Origin: Rhodothermales bacterium
GTDB lineage: Bacteria; Bacteroidota; Rhodothermia; Rhodothermales; UBA10348
Assembly (NCBI GenBank): GCA_017859335.1
Contig: JAFMNH010000012.1
Location: 1-37,453 of the forward strand
DNA: 37,453 nt
Reading direction: 5' to 3'
The notes under the pieces are model-generated. The model saw nothing but the letters and a program-made list of their open reading frames with translations. It made no database searches and was not told the origin of the DNA. Of the stretch, positions 8,690-18,012 are shown piece by piece. Numbering within the stretch: the first letter of the stretch is position 1; each line of letters starts with the position of its first letter. A program made the position numbers and the translations under genes.

Positions 8690-10561
8690 CTACCCGTCAG
8701 TTGCATCGATTCCCAACCGGCCGGTGTTGCGGGCGTTGCGCTGGAAGGTGGGCCAGTTTTCCGGATTCAACCCTACAGAGCCTGTTTCAAAGGCGTACAG
8801 ATAGCCGTTTTCCGGTGCAACGAGCAACGCTCCATCGCGGGTTATGGTCAATGGCCCGTCAGCATCGGCTCCGATAAAGTAATGCCACTGGGGCGCATTG
8901 CCGGCATTGATGGCCATCAGGGTCTTATCCGACATGAAGTAGATGATACCATTCGAGTCGATGACCGGCGTCCCAACGTCCGGGGCCACATGTACGAACC
9001 GAAGCCGCGGTGTCAGCGCGTCCACATCTGCATTGAGCGCCATGAGTCCGGTGCTCGTTCCAACGTAGATGGTTCCGTCCGGGCCAACGACCGGTGCGCT
9101 CCGCATCGGTCCCGAAAGGGGATAACTCCACAATACGGAGCCATCCTCCCCCGACACCGCAACCAGCTGGCCGTCGTTGGAAACCACGTATAGGACCACC
9201 ACAATCGTCGTGCGTACGGTTCCGGAAGGAAGAACAACGGAGTACTCACGCTCTACCATGGCCATTCCAACCATGACGCTCCCGATACTGGTGCCTGATT
9301 TCCACAGACGACGACCTTCGGGGTCATAGGCGTAGAGGTGACCATCCGTGGCGCCCACATAGATGGTACGATCCTGACTGATGACCGGGGGGGTCACGAT
9401 CTCAGCATTCGTGACGTCGACCGGCCAGCTTCCCGTGGTCTGTGCCAGGCCATCAAAGGCGCTCACAGCATGCAGTTTTCCGCTCGAGTCGCCAAAATAG
9501 ATGGTTCCATCTGTTCCCAAGGCAGGAGAGGACTGGATACTCGATCCAGTATCATAATGGCTCCCCCAACCCCAGCGACGGTTACCTTCGGAATTGATAC
9601 CGTAGAGTCGGCCGTCCGAGCCTGTGATGAAGACGTCATCGTTGTTTCCCACCATGGGAGAGGAGTCAATGGCTGCGCCCGCTTCGTATTTCCATTTCAG
9701 GGCCCCGTTCGTGGAGAAAGAAAACAGGGAATTATCACTAGACCCCACATAGATGTCGTTGTTGAACCCAACAGCCACTGCGCCATTCACATCACCCGTC
9801 ACTCCGGGCATTTTCCATCGGAGGCTGCCCGGAGAGCCCTCGGTAGCTTCGTCGTTTTCCAGGACCATGATGGTGACAGGCTCGGAGAGGTGGAAGGCAT
9901 CGGGTGCGCTGAAGGCCTTGACCGCCAGGGTGTGTTCTCCCAGACCCAGCTCCGCCGTGTCCAAGTCAAAGAGGAAGATGCCCTCCGAAGCCGGTTCCAC
10001 TTCCGAAGCAACAGGCGTGCCATCAATCAAGAGATCCATGCGCGAGACGGCCTCCTCACCGGGTTCAGCCTGTGCGAAGACACGAACGACCCCCATGACC
10101 TCTTGCTGATCGGCGGGATCCGTAATCCGGGAGCGTGGACCAGGTGTGGCTGGCGCGTTATCGATGCTGATGAGGACCGGCGCGGACAATCCACGTGATT
10201 GGTAGCGATCAAATCCTGTGGCTTCGAGGCGATAGGTACCGTCCTCGAAGTCGGTCGTGTTGAGGCGCAGGTTGTACAGGTCGCCCTCGAGCTCAGTGGC
10301 TCCTGCTTGGACCCCGTTGATGGTGATGGACACGAATGACATCCAATTGCCCTCGCCAAGGGCTTCTGCATCGACACTGATCAGAAGGCTTTCTCCCGCG
10401 ACGGTTGCCTCGGCATAGGGCGCAACGATCTCCAAGCGGGGAGCACGGCTGTCAACGGGGGTTCCAAACAGATCGCATCCGGAGAGGAACAACAGCATGA
10501 GACCCGCTGCGAGTGGCAGAGAGGCCCGGGTGTGGCGTGATGTTCGCATGGCAGTGATCAT
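8690..10561 (-). CDS. Lipoprotein with Ig-like domains and a PQQ-type beta-propeller
   Basis: A predicted lipoprotein of 623 residues. The signal ends in FLSGC with the lipidated Cys29. Two beta-sandwich segments follow (about 42-135 and 145-240), then a beta-propeller from about residue 255 to 610. The propeller is built of repeats such as GTIYFGDSSGKLHAVSA, DDVFITGSDGRLYGIN and GTIYVGTSTGLMALNAD, the usual form of PQQ-like (WD40-like, BamB-type) blades. PQQ binding itself is not implied, and no catalytic dehydrogenase motif is seen. A start at 10549 (MRTSRHTR) would also give a good lipoprotein signal. It is transcribed divergently from the exopolysaccharide-like cluster, with a 359-base shared upstream region, so a link in regulation is possible. 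It probably acts in the periplasm or at the cell surface as a binding or assembly platform. Confidence 0.8.
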   Translation of the reverse strand: MITAMRTSRHTRASLPLAAGLMLLFLSGCDLFGTPVDSRAPRLEIVAPYAEATVAGESLLISVDAEALGEGNWMSFVSITINGVQAGATELEGDLYNLRLNTTDFEDGTYRLEATGFDRYQSRGLSAPVLISIDNAPATPGPRSRITDPADQQEVMGVVRVFAQAEPGEEAVSRMDLLIDGTPVASEVEPASEGIFLFDLDTAELGLGEHTLAVKAFSAPDAFHLSEPVTIMVLENDEATEGSPGSLRWKMPGVTGDVNGAVAVGFNNDIYVGSSDNSLFSFSTNGALKWKYEAGAAIDSSPMVGNNDDVFITGSDGRLYGINSEGNRRWGWGSHYDTGSSIQSSPALGTDGTIYFGDSSGKLHAVSAFDGLAQTTGSWPVDVTNAEIVTPPVISQDRTIYVGATDGHLYAYDPEGRRLWKSGTSIGSVMVGMAMVEREYSVVLPSGTVRTTIVVVLYVVSNDGQLVAVSGEDGSVLWSYPLSGPMRSAPVVGPDGTIYVGTSTGLMALNADVDALTPRLRFVHVAPDVGTPVIDSNGIIYFMSDKTLMAINAGNAPQWHYFIGADADGPLTITRDGALLVAPENGYLYAFETGSVGLNPENWPTFQRNARNTGRLGIDATDG

Positions 10562-10920
10562 GTCGGGAGAATGAAAAGGTCCGGCTTGGTGACCGAAAAT
10601 CCCTGTGTATGACGTATTCCCGTATAGGATCGGGTCAAAAGGTGAATTGTTAATCGCAAAAAAAAGATTCGGAAAACGGTTAACAAAGTCGTGGCGCTGC
10701 CGATGCTCCAGGGGAGAGCCCTCAGGAGGCCATCCCGGAACCCGCCCCGTGCGGCGTTCACTGATGCTCCGGCGGGATCTTTATCAGCGATAACCTTTCA
10801 AACCAGTTCGAGTGAACCGTACATGACATGTCAGGTGGTATGGGGACCCACGCCGGGCCGTGTTCCCATCATGTGTGCCCTTGAGCCTGATAATCGCACC
10901 GCACCGGTGCACGGTTCCCA
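10562..10920. promoter_or_regulatory. Divergent intergenic region with two perfect palindromes
   Basis: This 359-base gap separates the beta-propeller lipoprotein (minus) from the first gene of the polysaccharide cluster (plus) and should hold promoters for both. I see no full TTG/TAnnTTTG match in either direction. TGACATGTCA (10824-10833) and GCACCGGTGC (10901-10910, ten bases before the downstream ATG) are perfect 10-base palindromes that could bind a dimeric regulator. An A-rich patch (AAAAAAAA near 10660) is the most AT-rich part. No convincing small gene is present. Confidence 0.4.
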
Positions 10921-12549
10921 ATGAACGTATCAGCCGTGAATCCAGTGAATTTTGCTCCGAAGCACTTATTCGGGATCGACGTGATCGACAACGCGTGGGG
11001 TGGTCTCTACCGTGGCGGTTCGTACCTGGTTTATGGCAGGGCGGCCAGCGGCCGTGGCCTGTTGACGCTGATGTTTGCCCACACCGGATCCCGTCTGGGT
11101 GAGTCTACGCTCTTTATTTCCCCGGACCGCCACAAGGACCTGATGATCCAGGCGGCCTCGATCGGATTCAACCTGAAAGAAGCCCACGAAGCCGGCGATG
11201 TGCGGCTGGTGCGGGTACCGCCCCTTTTGAATCTCCAGAGTATGGGAGATGATGGCGTATCCCGCGCGCTGTGGGACCTGGTAACGCTCATTCGGCAGCA
11301 CCGGCCAACACGTCTGGTCATGAACGACTTCATGCCGTTTGTCGCTTTCCGTTCCTATGACCGGTTCCGGACCGAATTCATCCAGTTCCTCGAGCAAATC
11401 GATTCCCTCGACACCACGACCATTCTGGTCATGCCCGAACCGGCCAACGAGCAGTCCGGTCGTGTTATTGAATTCATGGCCAGTCAGATGACGGGATCTA
11501 TCCGCATCGAGGTTGGCGACGAAGGTATCACCTCAACCAAGCGCCGTATCTCACTCGTTCCGCACATCGGGCATATCAAGCGCGAAGTGGTGGATTATTG
11601 GGATCTGGAGAAACTCGTGGCTTCCGCTACGGCGGGCAATGAGTCCGGGGAGGCGGCGCCAAAGCAGCCCTCCGAACCCGAGCCGGACGGTTTCATCTTT
11701 GAACCGAGCTCTATCCAGGGACCACAGGCGGGATTTGGACTGAACTTCGATCCTGACTCTGTTCTGAGCGAAAGCGTATCGCCTGAGACACCCTCTGCCT
11801 CCAATCCGGAGCCACCATCAGCCTCCATCGAAGGCGCATTCCAGCTCGGTGGCCACACCCCTTTCAGTGATGAAGAGGAGTTTCCGGAAATGAATACGGG
11901 GTCAGGTTCGAACGTACCCCCCACGAGTCCACCACCCCCAGCTGCCCCGATTCCCCCGCCCCCGGCGCCGTCATCGCAGTTTGCGTCGCCCGAGCCACCG
12001 GCTCCGCCCGCCACGGCTGCTCCGCTCGGTACGCCTGAGCCAGTCGGGGCAAGCGATGCATCCGGCATGCATGGCGCACATGACGAGAGGCCGGAGGAAG
12101 CAAGCGCCCGGGGAACTACGCAGGCACCCAGCGATGAAAAACCCATTTTCTCCGAGAGGGAAGCCTTTCAGCCCAAGCTTCAAAACGTTTTCAATCGGCG
12201 TTCGGGTTCCGATGAATCATTCCTGCTCTTGGCGCTCAAGATGGATCAGGGCCGGCAGCTCGATGGTTCCGTCGACTTTGATTTCCTGACGGATCTCGTT
12301 CGTGCTGAGCTTGGTCCGGCCGATGACATGCTCGCCATTGCCGAGGCCGAGCGCCTGGTGGTAGTACTCGAAAAACGTCGTGCAGATGACGCGCAAGCCT
12401 TCTTTGCAGGGCTGAAGGATCGGCTGAGCATCGTGAGTCCGCACCATGCGGGCAGCCTTCTCCAATCCGTCTCGGCCATCGTAGTGCCCGATGGGCATCC
12501 GTTTGACGGGGCCTCGGAATTTCTGGACTACGCACTTGAGGGAGCATGA
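10921..12549 (+). CDS. KaiC/RecA-fold protein with altered Walker A fused to a degenerate GGDEF-like domain
   Basis: A 542-residue cytoplasmic protein in three parts. Residues 14-235 follow the KaiC/RadA pattern: FGIDVIDNAWGGLYRGGSYLVYGRAASGRGLL, split here as an N-terminal G(I/L)..LD....GG..G and a P-loop position. The P-loop reads G39-RAAS-G44-R45-G46, so the conserved Lys is Arg and the following Ser/Thr is Gly; the Walker B region is RLVMND (Asp136). Residues about 240-415 are a Pro/Ser/Glu-rich linker with poly-Pro runs near 337-350. Residues 430-542 resemble a GGDEF fold (SFLLLALKMD; ERLVVVLEKRRADDAQAF; SVSAIVVPDG; EFLDYAL), but the GGDEF position reads AEAER and the expected inhibitory-site RxxD reads GPAD. 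I infer a non-catalytic sensor or scaffold for the cluster, loosely comparable to the degenerate GGDEF in PelD. The GGDEF call is tentative; the KaiC-like call is firmer. Confidence 0.7.
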   Translation: MNVSAVNPVNFAPKHLFGIDVIDNAWGGLYRGGSYLVYGRAASGRGLLTLMFAHTGSRLGESTLFISPDRHKDLMIQAASIGFNLKEAHEAGDVRLVRVPPLLNLQSMGDDGVSRALWDLVTLIRQHRPTRLVMNDFMPFVAFRSYDRFRTEFIQFLEQIDSLDTTTILVMPEPANEQSGRVIEFMASQMTGSIRIEVGDEGITSTKRRISLVPHIGHIKREVVDYWDLEKLVASATAGNESGEAAPKQPSEPEPDGFIFEPSSIQGPQAGFGLNFDPDSVLSESVSPETPSASNPEPPSASIEGAFQLGGHTPFSDEEEFPEMNTGSGSNVPPTSPPPPAAPIPPPPAPSSQFASPEPPAPPATAAPLGTPEPVGASDASGMHGAHDERPEEASARGTTQAPSDEKPIFSEREAFQPKLQNVFNRRSGSDESFLLLALKMDQGRQLDGSVDFDFLTDLVRAELGPADDMLAIAEAERLVVVLEKRRADDAQAFFAGLKDRLSIVSPHHAGSLLQSVSAIVVPDGHPFDGASEFLDYALEGA

Positions 12550-12624
12550 TCATCGACCCATGCGGTCGGTAGGTCGGCGGCATGCTGACCCGGACTCGCT
12601 GATGACATCCGCTCAGGAATGCAC

Positions 12625-15600
12625 ATGACGCGCACCTTCCCACATATCTTCTTGATCCTCCTGTTGTTCGGGTGGACACCGAATCAGCTCCTGGCCCAGG
12701 ACCTGGTTGGTCAGCAGATGGCGGTAGATCTGATCGAAGAGGCACGTTACAATGAGGCGATTGTCGTACTCAACGAGATGATTACGCCTCAGTCGCAGGA
12801 TCCCCGCTTGATATTGCTGCGGGCCACCGCGTACGAGGGAAGCGGGGAGTACGAGAAGGCAGCCAGCGATTACGAACGGGTCATCCAGATCAATCCCACG
12901 AGCGAAGATGCCCTGCGAGGTCTTCGCAGGGTCAGGAGCGCCCGAAGTCAACGCCCGGCACCGTCAACCTCTGCCAACGCTGGAATGGCCAGCCTGGAAA
13001 GTATGGGTCAGCTTGTTGCCCTGAACCCGGAGAATCTGGCCTACAGGATCCGCTATGCGGATGCCCTCTATCGACAGAGTCTCTTTGCGCAAGCGAATGA
13101 GCAATTTGCCGAGTATCTGCGTCGTGTTCAGGGGACGCCTGATGTGGTTCAGCGATATCTCATCTCGTTGGCAAATGAGGAAGACAAGTATGAGGTCGGC
13201 GAAACGGTGGCAAGAAACTACACACGCATCTATCCCACCAATGACGATCTGTGGATGCGTTTGGGATACTTCCTCTTGTGGCAAGGAAAGGACGATGATG
13301 CGCGTCGTGCTTGTAACCAATCCATACTGCTCAATCCGGGCAACAAGGATGCACAGGCATGTATGGAAACCTTGGCGCAGCGACCAGCGCAACAAGCGCC
13401 GCAGGAATACCCCATCGATCGCTTGGAGCGTCAGATAGAAGCGGACCCCCAGAACGACAACCTTCGCTTTGAGCTGATCCAGCTCTATATGGAAAATGAC
13501 CGCTATTTCGAGGCGTTTGACAATCTGGTGGCACTCGAGCCGGAATACGGGCGAAGCAGACGTTGGCGGATGCTGTTCCAGGATGTAGACCGTGGATTTA
13601 CCCGCCTGGAGGAGGACGCTCCCATCCTTCCCGTCGACCGACTGACCTACCGGCTGCGGATCGATCCGTCCAACCAGGCCATCCGATACCGTCTGGTGGA
13701 CGAATTGTCGGCTCGGGAGCGGTATGAGGAGGCCTATGCCATTTTGACGGATCCAGCTCATGCCGAACCAAGCGATCCGGGTTATACCCCCCGCGTACTG
13801 AGCATTGCGAGGACCCGCACAGAGCAGGCGCTGGTACGACTGGAGGAGCTGGAAGCTCAGCTTGAGGCATTTCCTGAGGATGAGCGCTCATGGCGCGAGA
13901 TCATTCCCGTCTATACCCGCTTGGACCGGACCGATGAGGTCATAGCGGCCTATGCTGCCCTGCTGGGTTTACGTCCCGGCGACTGGGATCTGCGGCGTGA
14001 CTATATCGATGCCCTGCGTGTCTTTGGATACCCCGAACAGGCGGCTTCCCAGGTCAGCTGGCTGGTGGAAAAGGACCCGGAAAATGTGGATGTCATGCGG
14101 CTTTACGTGTTGGTTCGCTTTGCCGTCGATGCGCTCGATGAGAAAGCAGAGGCCTACTTGCAGGGATTCCTTTCCGATCCTGACCTACGCGATGGTGAAT
14201 TGTTGCTCGAAGCGGCTGGATACAGCATTCGAAGGGGTAACCTCGATCAGGCAGAGGCCCGGATCGAGCGCATCGCAGGCTGGAACGAGCCTCGATGGGA
14301 TAGTCGTTTGAGGGCGTTGAATTACGTACTCGACCGAGCACGCTACATCCAGGCTCAGAATGACCTGCGTGATGCGCTCAATGAAGCGCGCATCCTTGAA
14401 GCCCGACGCGATTACGACGCGGCAGCCGAAGCGTACGAAGCCTACTTCGAGCAGGCAGGAAAGCGGTTGAAGAAAGACGTAGTTGAGTATGCCATCATGT
14501 TATCGTCGGCCGAAAGGTACACCGAGGCCGTTGCCGTACTCCGCTCCGTGGTGGAAGAGCAGTTCGATTACGATGTAGCCAAGGAAATGGGTCGCATCCA
14601 ATCGTATCAGCAGGATTATTCGGGTGCCATCGCCACGATCGATCAGTTGCTTCAGATCAACCCGCGTGATTACGAGTTGGTTTTCCTGAAGGCGCAGTCC
14701 CTACGTGCCCTCGGCTATTACACGGAAGCCCGGGTCCTCTATGGCGATGCCTTGGTCGTGGCAGAGGATTCCGAGGCAATCGAGGAGCGCATCGTAGGTA
14801 TCGATGCCGATGTGCGGTTTGAGTTGGTCCAGTCCGGTGAGTGGGGTGGTCTGGACTACAAGGCGCTCGTTGTGCCAAGTGCAAGCGGTGTACGCTCCCA
14901 GGGCGGTGGTGTAGGATACGACCGTTGGACGCAGGGCATGCGCTCCGAAATCACACTGCCCATTAATACGGCGCTCATCGTTGGGGTCAACTCGCATTTC
15001 ATCAGCGGATCTCGCCGGCTCCTGCCTGGCGCGGAAACCGTGGAGGGTCGCGTAAACCAGGTATATGGCTCTGCCTTCATTGATTTGACACCGCAGGTCC
15101 GTTCTGAGAAGGCTTCTTATTCCAACCGGATCTCAGGTGAAGTCGGTGTCTATGACTACGAGGGGCAGCGCACCGTGCTGTACGGAGGCATACGCTACTG
15201 GCGGCAGGACCAGGGCAGATACTTTGGATCGATGGGTGTCCGGACCGGGGAGGGGGCGTTGGACCTGTGGTCGGCAGGCGGGGGGCAGTTCAACCTGCGT
15301 GTAACACAGTTCGATGCCCAAGCCACCTCCCTGACCATCATGCCGGACTCGGTGCTGTCAGTGTCTGGTGCCATGTCGGTCAATATCATTCGCGACAGTT
15401 TTGGCTCCACGTCAGCTGACAGCGACACCAATCTTGGCTTCAACCTGAATCTTAAGGTGGGCTACAAGGTTGCCGATAATACGTTTGTCGGGATGGAGTA
15501 TTTCCAGCGCTCCTACCGCAGCACGGTGGACATCTATTTCTCTCCCGGCAATTATCAGTCCTACGACCTGTACATGGAGTACGAGAAGGAATTGATCGAG

Positions 15601-15834
15601 GGATCGCCATGGTATGTCAGGGTGTTCGGCTCAGCCGGGCTCATTGCGCGCAGCTCGGGTTTTGTCGGACGCCGCTTCGAGGCTGATTACATCCGGCGTA
15701 TGGGTCGCAACTTTGCACTGACCATCGGCACCACATTGGGGGCATCGACACGGACCCTTGGTAGCGGCGCCGGCGCCTTCCTCGATCAGTATAACACGTT
15801 TTCACTCAGCGCAGCACTCAACTGGACGCTCTAA
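12625..15834 (+). CDS. TPR-rich outer-membrane exopolysaccharide export protein (PgaA/BcsC-like)
   Basis: About 1069 residues. The signal peptide covers roughly the first 23 residues (hydrophobic FLILLLFG, cleavage near LLAQ). Many TPR-like helix pairs follow to about residue 720, such as YNEAIVVLNEMI, YEKAASDYERVIQINP, YFEAFDNLVALEPEYG, YEEAYAIL and YTEAVAVLRSVV. The last 280 residues are alternating amphipathic strands typical of a beta-barrel, ending NTFSLSAALNWTL with a hydrophobic terminal residue. The TPR scaffold plus C-terminal porin is the layout of PgaA, BcsC and PelB, which pass polymer across the outer membrane. I chose ATG 12625 because AGGA lies six bases upstream; ATG 12619 is an alternative. 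It sits between the KaiC/GGDEF-like gene and the synthase. A general TPR barrel protein without a polysaccharide role is less likely given the neighbours. Confidence 0.82.
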   Translation: MTRTFPHIFLILLLFGWTPNQLLAQDLVGQQMAVDLIEEARYNEAIVVLNEMITPQSQDPRLILLRATAYEGSGEYEKAASDYERVIQINPTSEDALRGLRRVRSARSQRPAPSTSANAGMASLESMGQLVALNPENLAYRIRYADALYRQSLFAQANEQFAEYLRRVQGTPDVVQRYLISLANEEDKYEVGETVARNYTRIYPTNDDLWMRLGYFLLWQGKDDDARRACNQSILLNPGNKDAQACMETLAQRPAQQAPQEYPIDRLERQIEADPQNDNLRFELIQLYMENDRYFEAFDNLVALEPEYGRSRRWRMLFQDVDRGFTRLEEDAPILPVDRLTYRLRIDPSNQAIRYRLVDELSARERYEEAYAILTDPAHAEPSDPGYTPRVLSIARTRTEQALVRLEELEAQLEAFPEDERSWREIIPVYTRLDRTDEVIAAYAALLGLRPGDWDLRRDYIDALRVFGYPEQAASQVSWLVEKDPENVDVMRLYVLVRFAVDALDEKAEAYLQGFLSDPDLRDGELLLEAAGYSIRRGNLDQAEARIERIAGWNEPRWDSRLRALNYVLDRARYIQAQNDLRDALNEARILEARRDYDAAAEAYEAYFEQAGKRLKKDVVEYAIMLSSAERYTEAVAVLRSVVEEQFDYDVAKEMGRIQSYQQDYSGAIATIDQLLQINPRDYELVFLKAQSLRALGYYTEARVLYGDALVVAEDSEAIEERIVGIDADVRFELVQSGEWGGLDYKALVVPSASGVRSQGGGVGYDRWTQGMRSEITLPINTALIVGVNSHFISGSRRLLPGAETVEGRVNQVYGSAFIDLTPQVRSEKASYSNRISGEVGVYDYEGQRTVLYGGIRYWRQDQGRYFGSMGVRTGEGALDLWSAGGGQFNLRVTQFDAQATSLTIMPDSVLSVSGAMSVNIIRDSFGSTSADSDTNLGFNLNLKVGYKVADNTFVGMEYFQRSYRSTVDIYFSPGNYQSYDLYMEYEKELIEGSPWYVRVFGSAGLIARSSGFVGRRFEADYIRRMGRNFALTIGTTLGASTRTLGSGAGAFLDQYNTFSLSAALNWTL

Positions 15835-15885
15835 GGCACCTGGTTCGACTCCGCGAGGAATCCGGACGATTGCAGCCGATCACAG

Positions 15886-17382
15886 ATGACGAAAGAAAGC
15901 TCACATACCACGTCCCACCCAGTCGCTGAGTCGGGTGATGGTGGCGCTTTTCATCGTGAGTCGTTCGAGCCGCCGCGTGCCAGTCATGGCAAGGATCCGA
16001 CGACGCCTCAAGAGATGGAGTTGATGCTGAAGCGTCGTGTGTGGCTCTACGGCTCCCTCTCCGTTTTCTTGATTGTGGTCATTTACCTGTTCATGAATGA
16101 TCCGGGTGGATACATCTACCGGCTGACGGGAGATGTGAGCAACCTGCGGCTCAGTGGCTTGATAGTTTATTCGTCCATTGTGGCCTTCGCACTGTTTCTC
16201 TTTTTTGCCATTCTGCGGTATTTCCTGCTGCTGTTCGCTGCGTACCTCAACACGGTCCGGCACACGGTCAGAGCATCCTTCGATGAAGGATTCACGCCGC
16301 CCATCTCAGTGATTGTTCCAGCATACAACGAGGGGGTCTTGCTCGAAGACACGGTTCAGTCGCTGCTGTCGTTGGACTATCCCCACTACGAGATCATTCT
16401 AGTCGATGATGGCTCGACCGATAATACGCGGGAGATTGCGCGATCGATGGTGGGCATCTACGATAACGGGCGCGTGGAAGTGCGTCTGGTCGAAAAGCCC
16501 AACGGCGGAAAGGCTACCGCATTGAATGCGGGCATACAGATAGCGAAGTACGACTTTTTGCTGAACGTGGATGGTGATTCACGTCTGTCCCCGGATACTC
16601 TGCGAAAAACCATCCGGCACTTCACGAATCCGCGCATTGGGGCGGTGGCGGGCAATGTGAAAGTCCTGAATCGAGTAAATTTATGGACCACGCTGCAGGC
16701 ACTCGAATACGTGCAGGGACTCAACATGGCGCGCTCGGCGCAATCCATTCTGCGCCTGGTCAACATCATCCCGGGCCCCCTGGGTCTGTTTCGCAAGGAG
16801 GCCATTGTGGATGCCGGGTGGTACGCATCCGATACATATGCCGAAGATGCTGACCTGACGCTGCAGATTCTTCGGAAGGGATGGCGGGTGGAATATGAGC
16901 CGGATGCCATTTCCTACACAGAGGCGCCAGATACGCTTACAGCATTGCTCAAGCAACGCTATAGGTGGACGCGCGGTATTCTTCAGGCCATTCGCAAGCA
17001 CAGTGAGTTGTTCTTCAATCCCACGATCAACATCAGCGGTACCTTTGTCATGTGGACCATGACTTTTGAGGCACTCATCGGTCCTGTCATGGGTATGTTT
17101 GCGCCGCTGTATTTCATCGTTATCGCCTTGATATTCGACATGAGCTATTTCATCGTTTTATGGTGGCTCTCGTTGACCGTGCTCGACGTAATCGCTGCCC
17201 TGTACTGTGTTGCGGTGGAAAAGGAGGAAGTCCGATTGATTTTCTATTCTCTTATCTCGCGCGTCGTGTTTATTCTGTTCATTGATGTCGCGAAAACATT
17301 CGCGACAATTGAAGAATTCCTGCGGCTCTCGATGGATTGGGGAAAGCTGGAGCGCATTGGCGCTGAACCCAGGACCCGCTGA
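15886..17382 (+). CDS. Membrane family-2 processive glycosyltransferase (PgaC/IcaA/hyaluronan-synthase-like)
   Basis: Predicted inner-membrane polysaccharide synthase of 498 residues that would polymerise a sugar from a nucleotide-sugar donor and push the chain outward. Two TM segments (about 51-70 and 92-120) precede the catalytic domain, and three or four follow (from about 385). All processive GT2 motifs are present: VPAYNEG (144-150), DDGSTD (174-179), the DxD motif DGD (229-231), the acceptor-binding EDAD (320-323), and QRYRW (357-361). A 50-residue hydrophilic N-terminal tail is unusual for PgaC. There is no PilZ domain, unlike BcsA. It lies 51 bases after the TPR-barrel gene. The sugar cannot be told from sequence; poly-GlcNAc-like or another beta-linked aminosugar is plausible but unproven. 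Confidence 0.9.
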   Translation: MTKESSHTTSHPVAESGDGGAFHRESFEPPRASHGKDPTTPQEMELMLKRRVWLYGSLSVFLIVVIYLFMNDPGGYIYRLTGDVSNLRLSGLIVYSSIVAFALFLFFAILRYFLLLFAAYLNTVRHTVRASFDEGFTPPISVIVPAYNEGVLLEDTVQSLLSLDYPHYEIILVDDGSTDNTREIARSMVGIYDNGRVEVRLVEKPNGGKATALNAGIQIAKYDFLLNVDGDSRLSPDTLRKTIRHFTNPRIGAVAGNVKVLNRVNLWTTLQALEYVQGLNMARSAQSILRLVNIIPGPLGLFRKEAIVDAGWYASDTYAEDADLTLQILRKGWRVEYEPDAISYTEAPDTLTALLKQRYRWTRGILQAIRKHSELFFNPTINISGTFVMWTMTFEALIGPVMGMFAPLYFIVIALIFDMSYFIVLWWLSLTVLDVIAALYCVAVEKEEVRLIFYSLISRVVFILFIDVAKTFATIEEFLRLSMDWGKLERIGAEPRTR

Positions 17383-17532
17383 GGGGACAGAATTACAGGC
17401 TGCCGAGGCATTATTTTCCGGCTGTCATCCCGGCAATGCGTCCCCTCGGTATCTTGGCCCATCTTTGCCGTTCGGCACGATTCTTGATGAGAACAAAGGA
17501 GAATCCATTCTTCCTACAACGCATCTTGCACC

Positions 17533-17964
17533 ATGCAGCTGGTACCTATCCTCTCCACGATCATCCTAGTCGGCACCCTGGCCACGTTCATACTGGCGGT
17601 CTCAGCGTACGTGTTGTACAAGATGCGCGAGAAGCAGGCCGCCAACGCACCGGCAGCACCCCCTGCCCAGCAGCAGGAACAGACCCATGTCCTGGTATCT
17701 TCTACCGCGCAACAGGTCGGTTTGCCCGCCTCGCAGTCTGCACAGGCTCCTGTACCGGCATCGATCATGCCTACCCAAACCGTCCCATTCCAGCCATCGG
17801 TGCAGCCACCGGTGCAGGTGCAGAGTGGGGTCCAGCCCGAACCCCAGAAGTCCCTGTTCTGGGAGTACACGGATGAGGGATTTGTGCCCGTACAACCGCG
17901 GGACGAAAGTCAAATGGGGCAGCAGATGGAGGAAGAGCAGGACGACGGATTTGCTTGGCTCTAG
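17533..17964 (+). CDS. Small single-TM protein with Pro/Gln-rich tail, in the polysaccharide cluster
   Basis: A 143-residue protein that I do not recognise. Residues 1-29 form one hydrophobic helix (LSTIILVGTLATFILAVSAYVLY) followed by a basic KMREK, which suggests the tail is cytoplasmic. Residues 35-110 are Pro/Ala/Gln/Val-rich and likely disordered. The C-terminal part has LFWEYTDEGFVPVQP, an acidic stretch (MEEEQDD), and ends GFAWL. It occupies the position of PgaD, the small membrane partner of PgaC, between the synthase and the deacetylase-like genes. There is no sequence-level evidence for PgaD homology. No good Shine-Dalgarno is seen, and the 150-base gap upstream is otherwise empty. 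A synthase-interaction or targeting role is inference from context. Confidence 0.6.
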   Translation: MQLVPILSTIILVGTLATFILAVSAYVLYKMREKQAANAPAAPPAQQQEQTHVLVSSTAQQVGLPASQSAQAPVPASIMPTQTVPFQPSVQPPVQVQSGVQPEPQKSLFWEYTDEGFVPVQPRDESQMGQQMEEEQDDGFAWL

Positions 17965-18012
17965 GCCGAATTTCTGCCAGTCGGCCCATTTCATGACCGC
18001 TGTATCCGGGTT

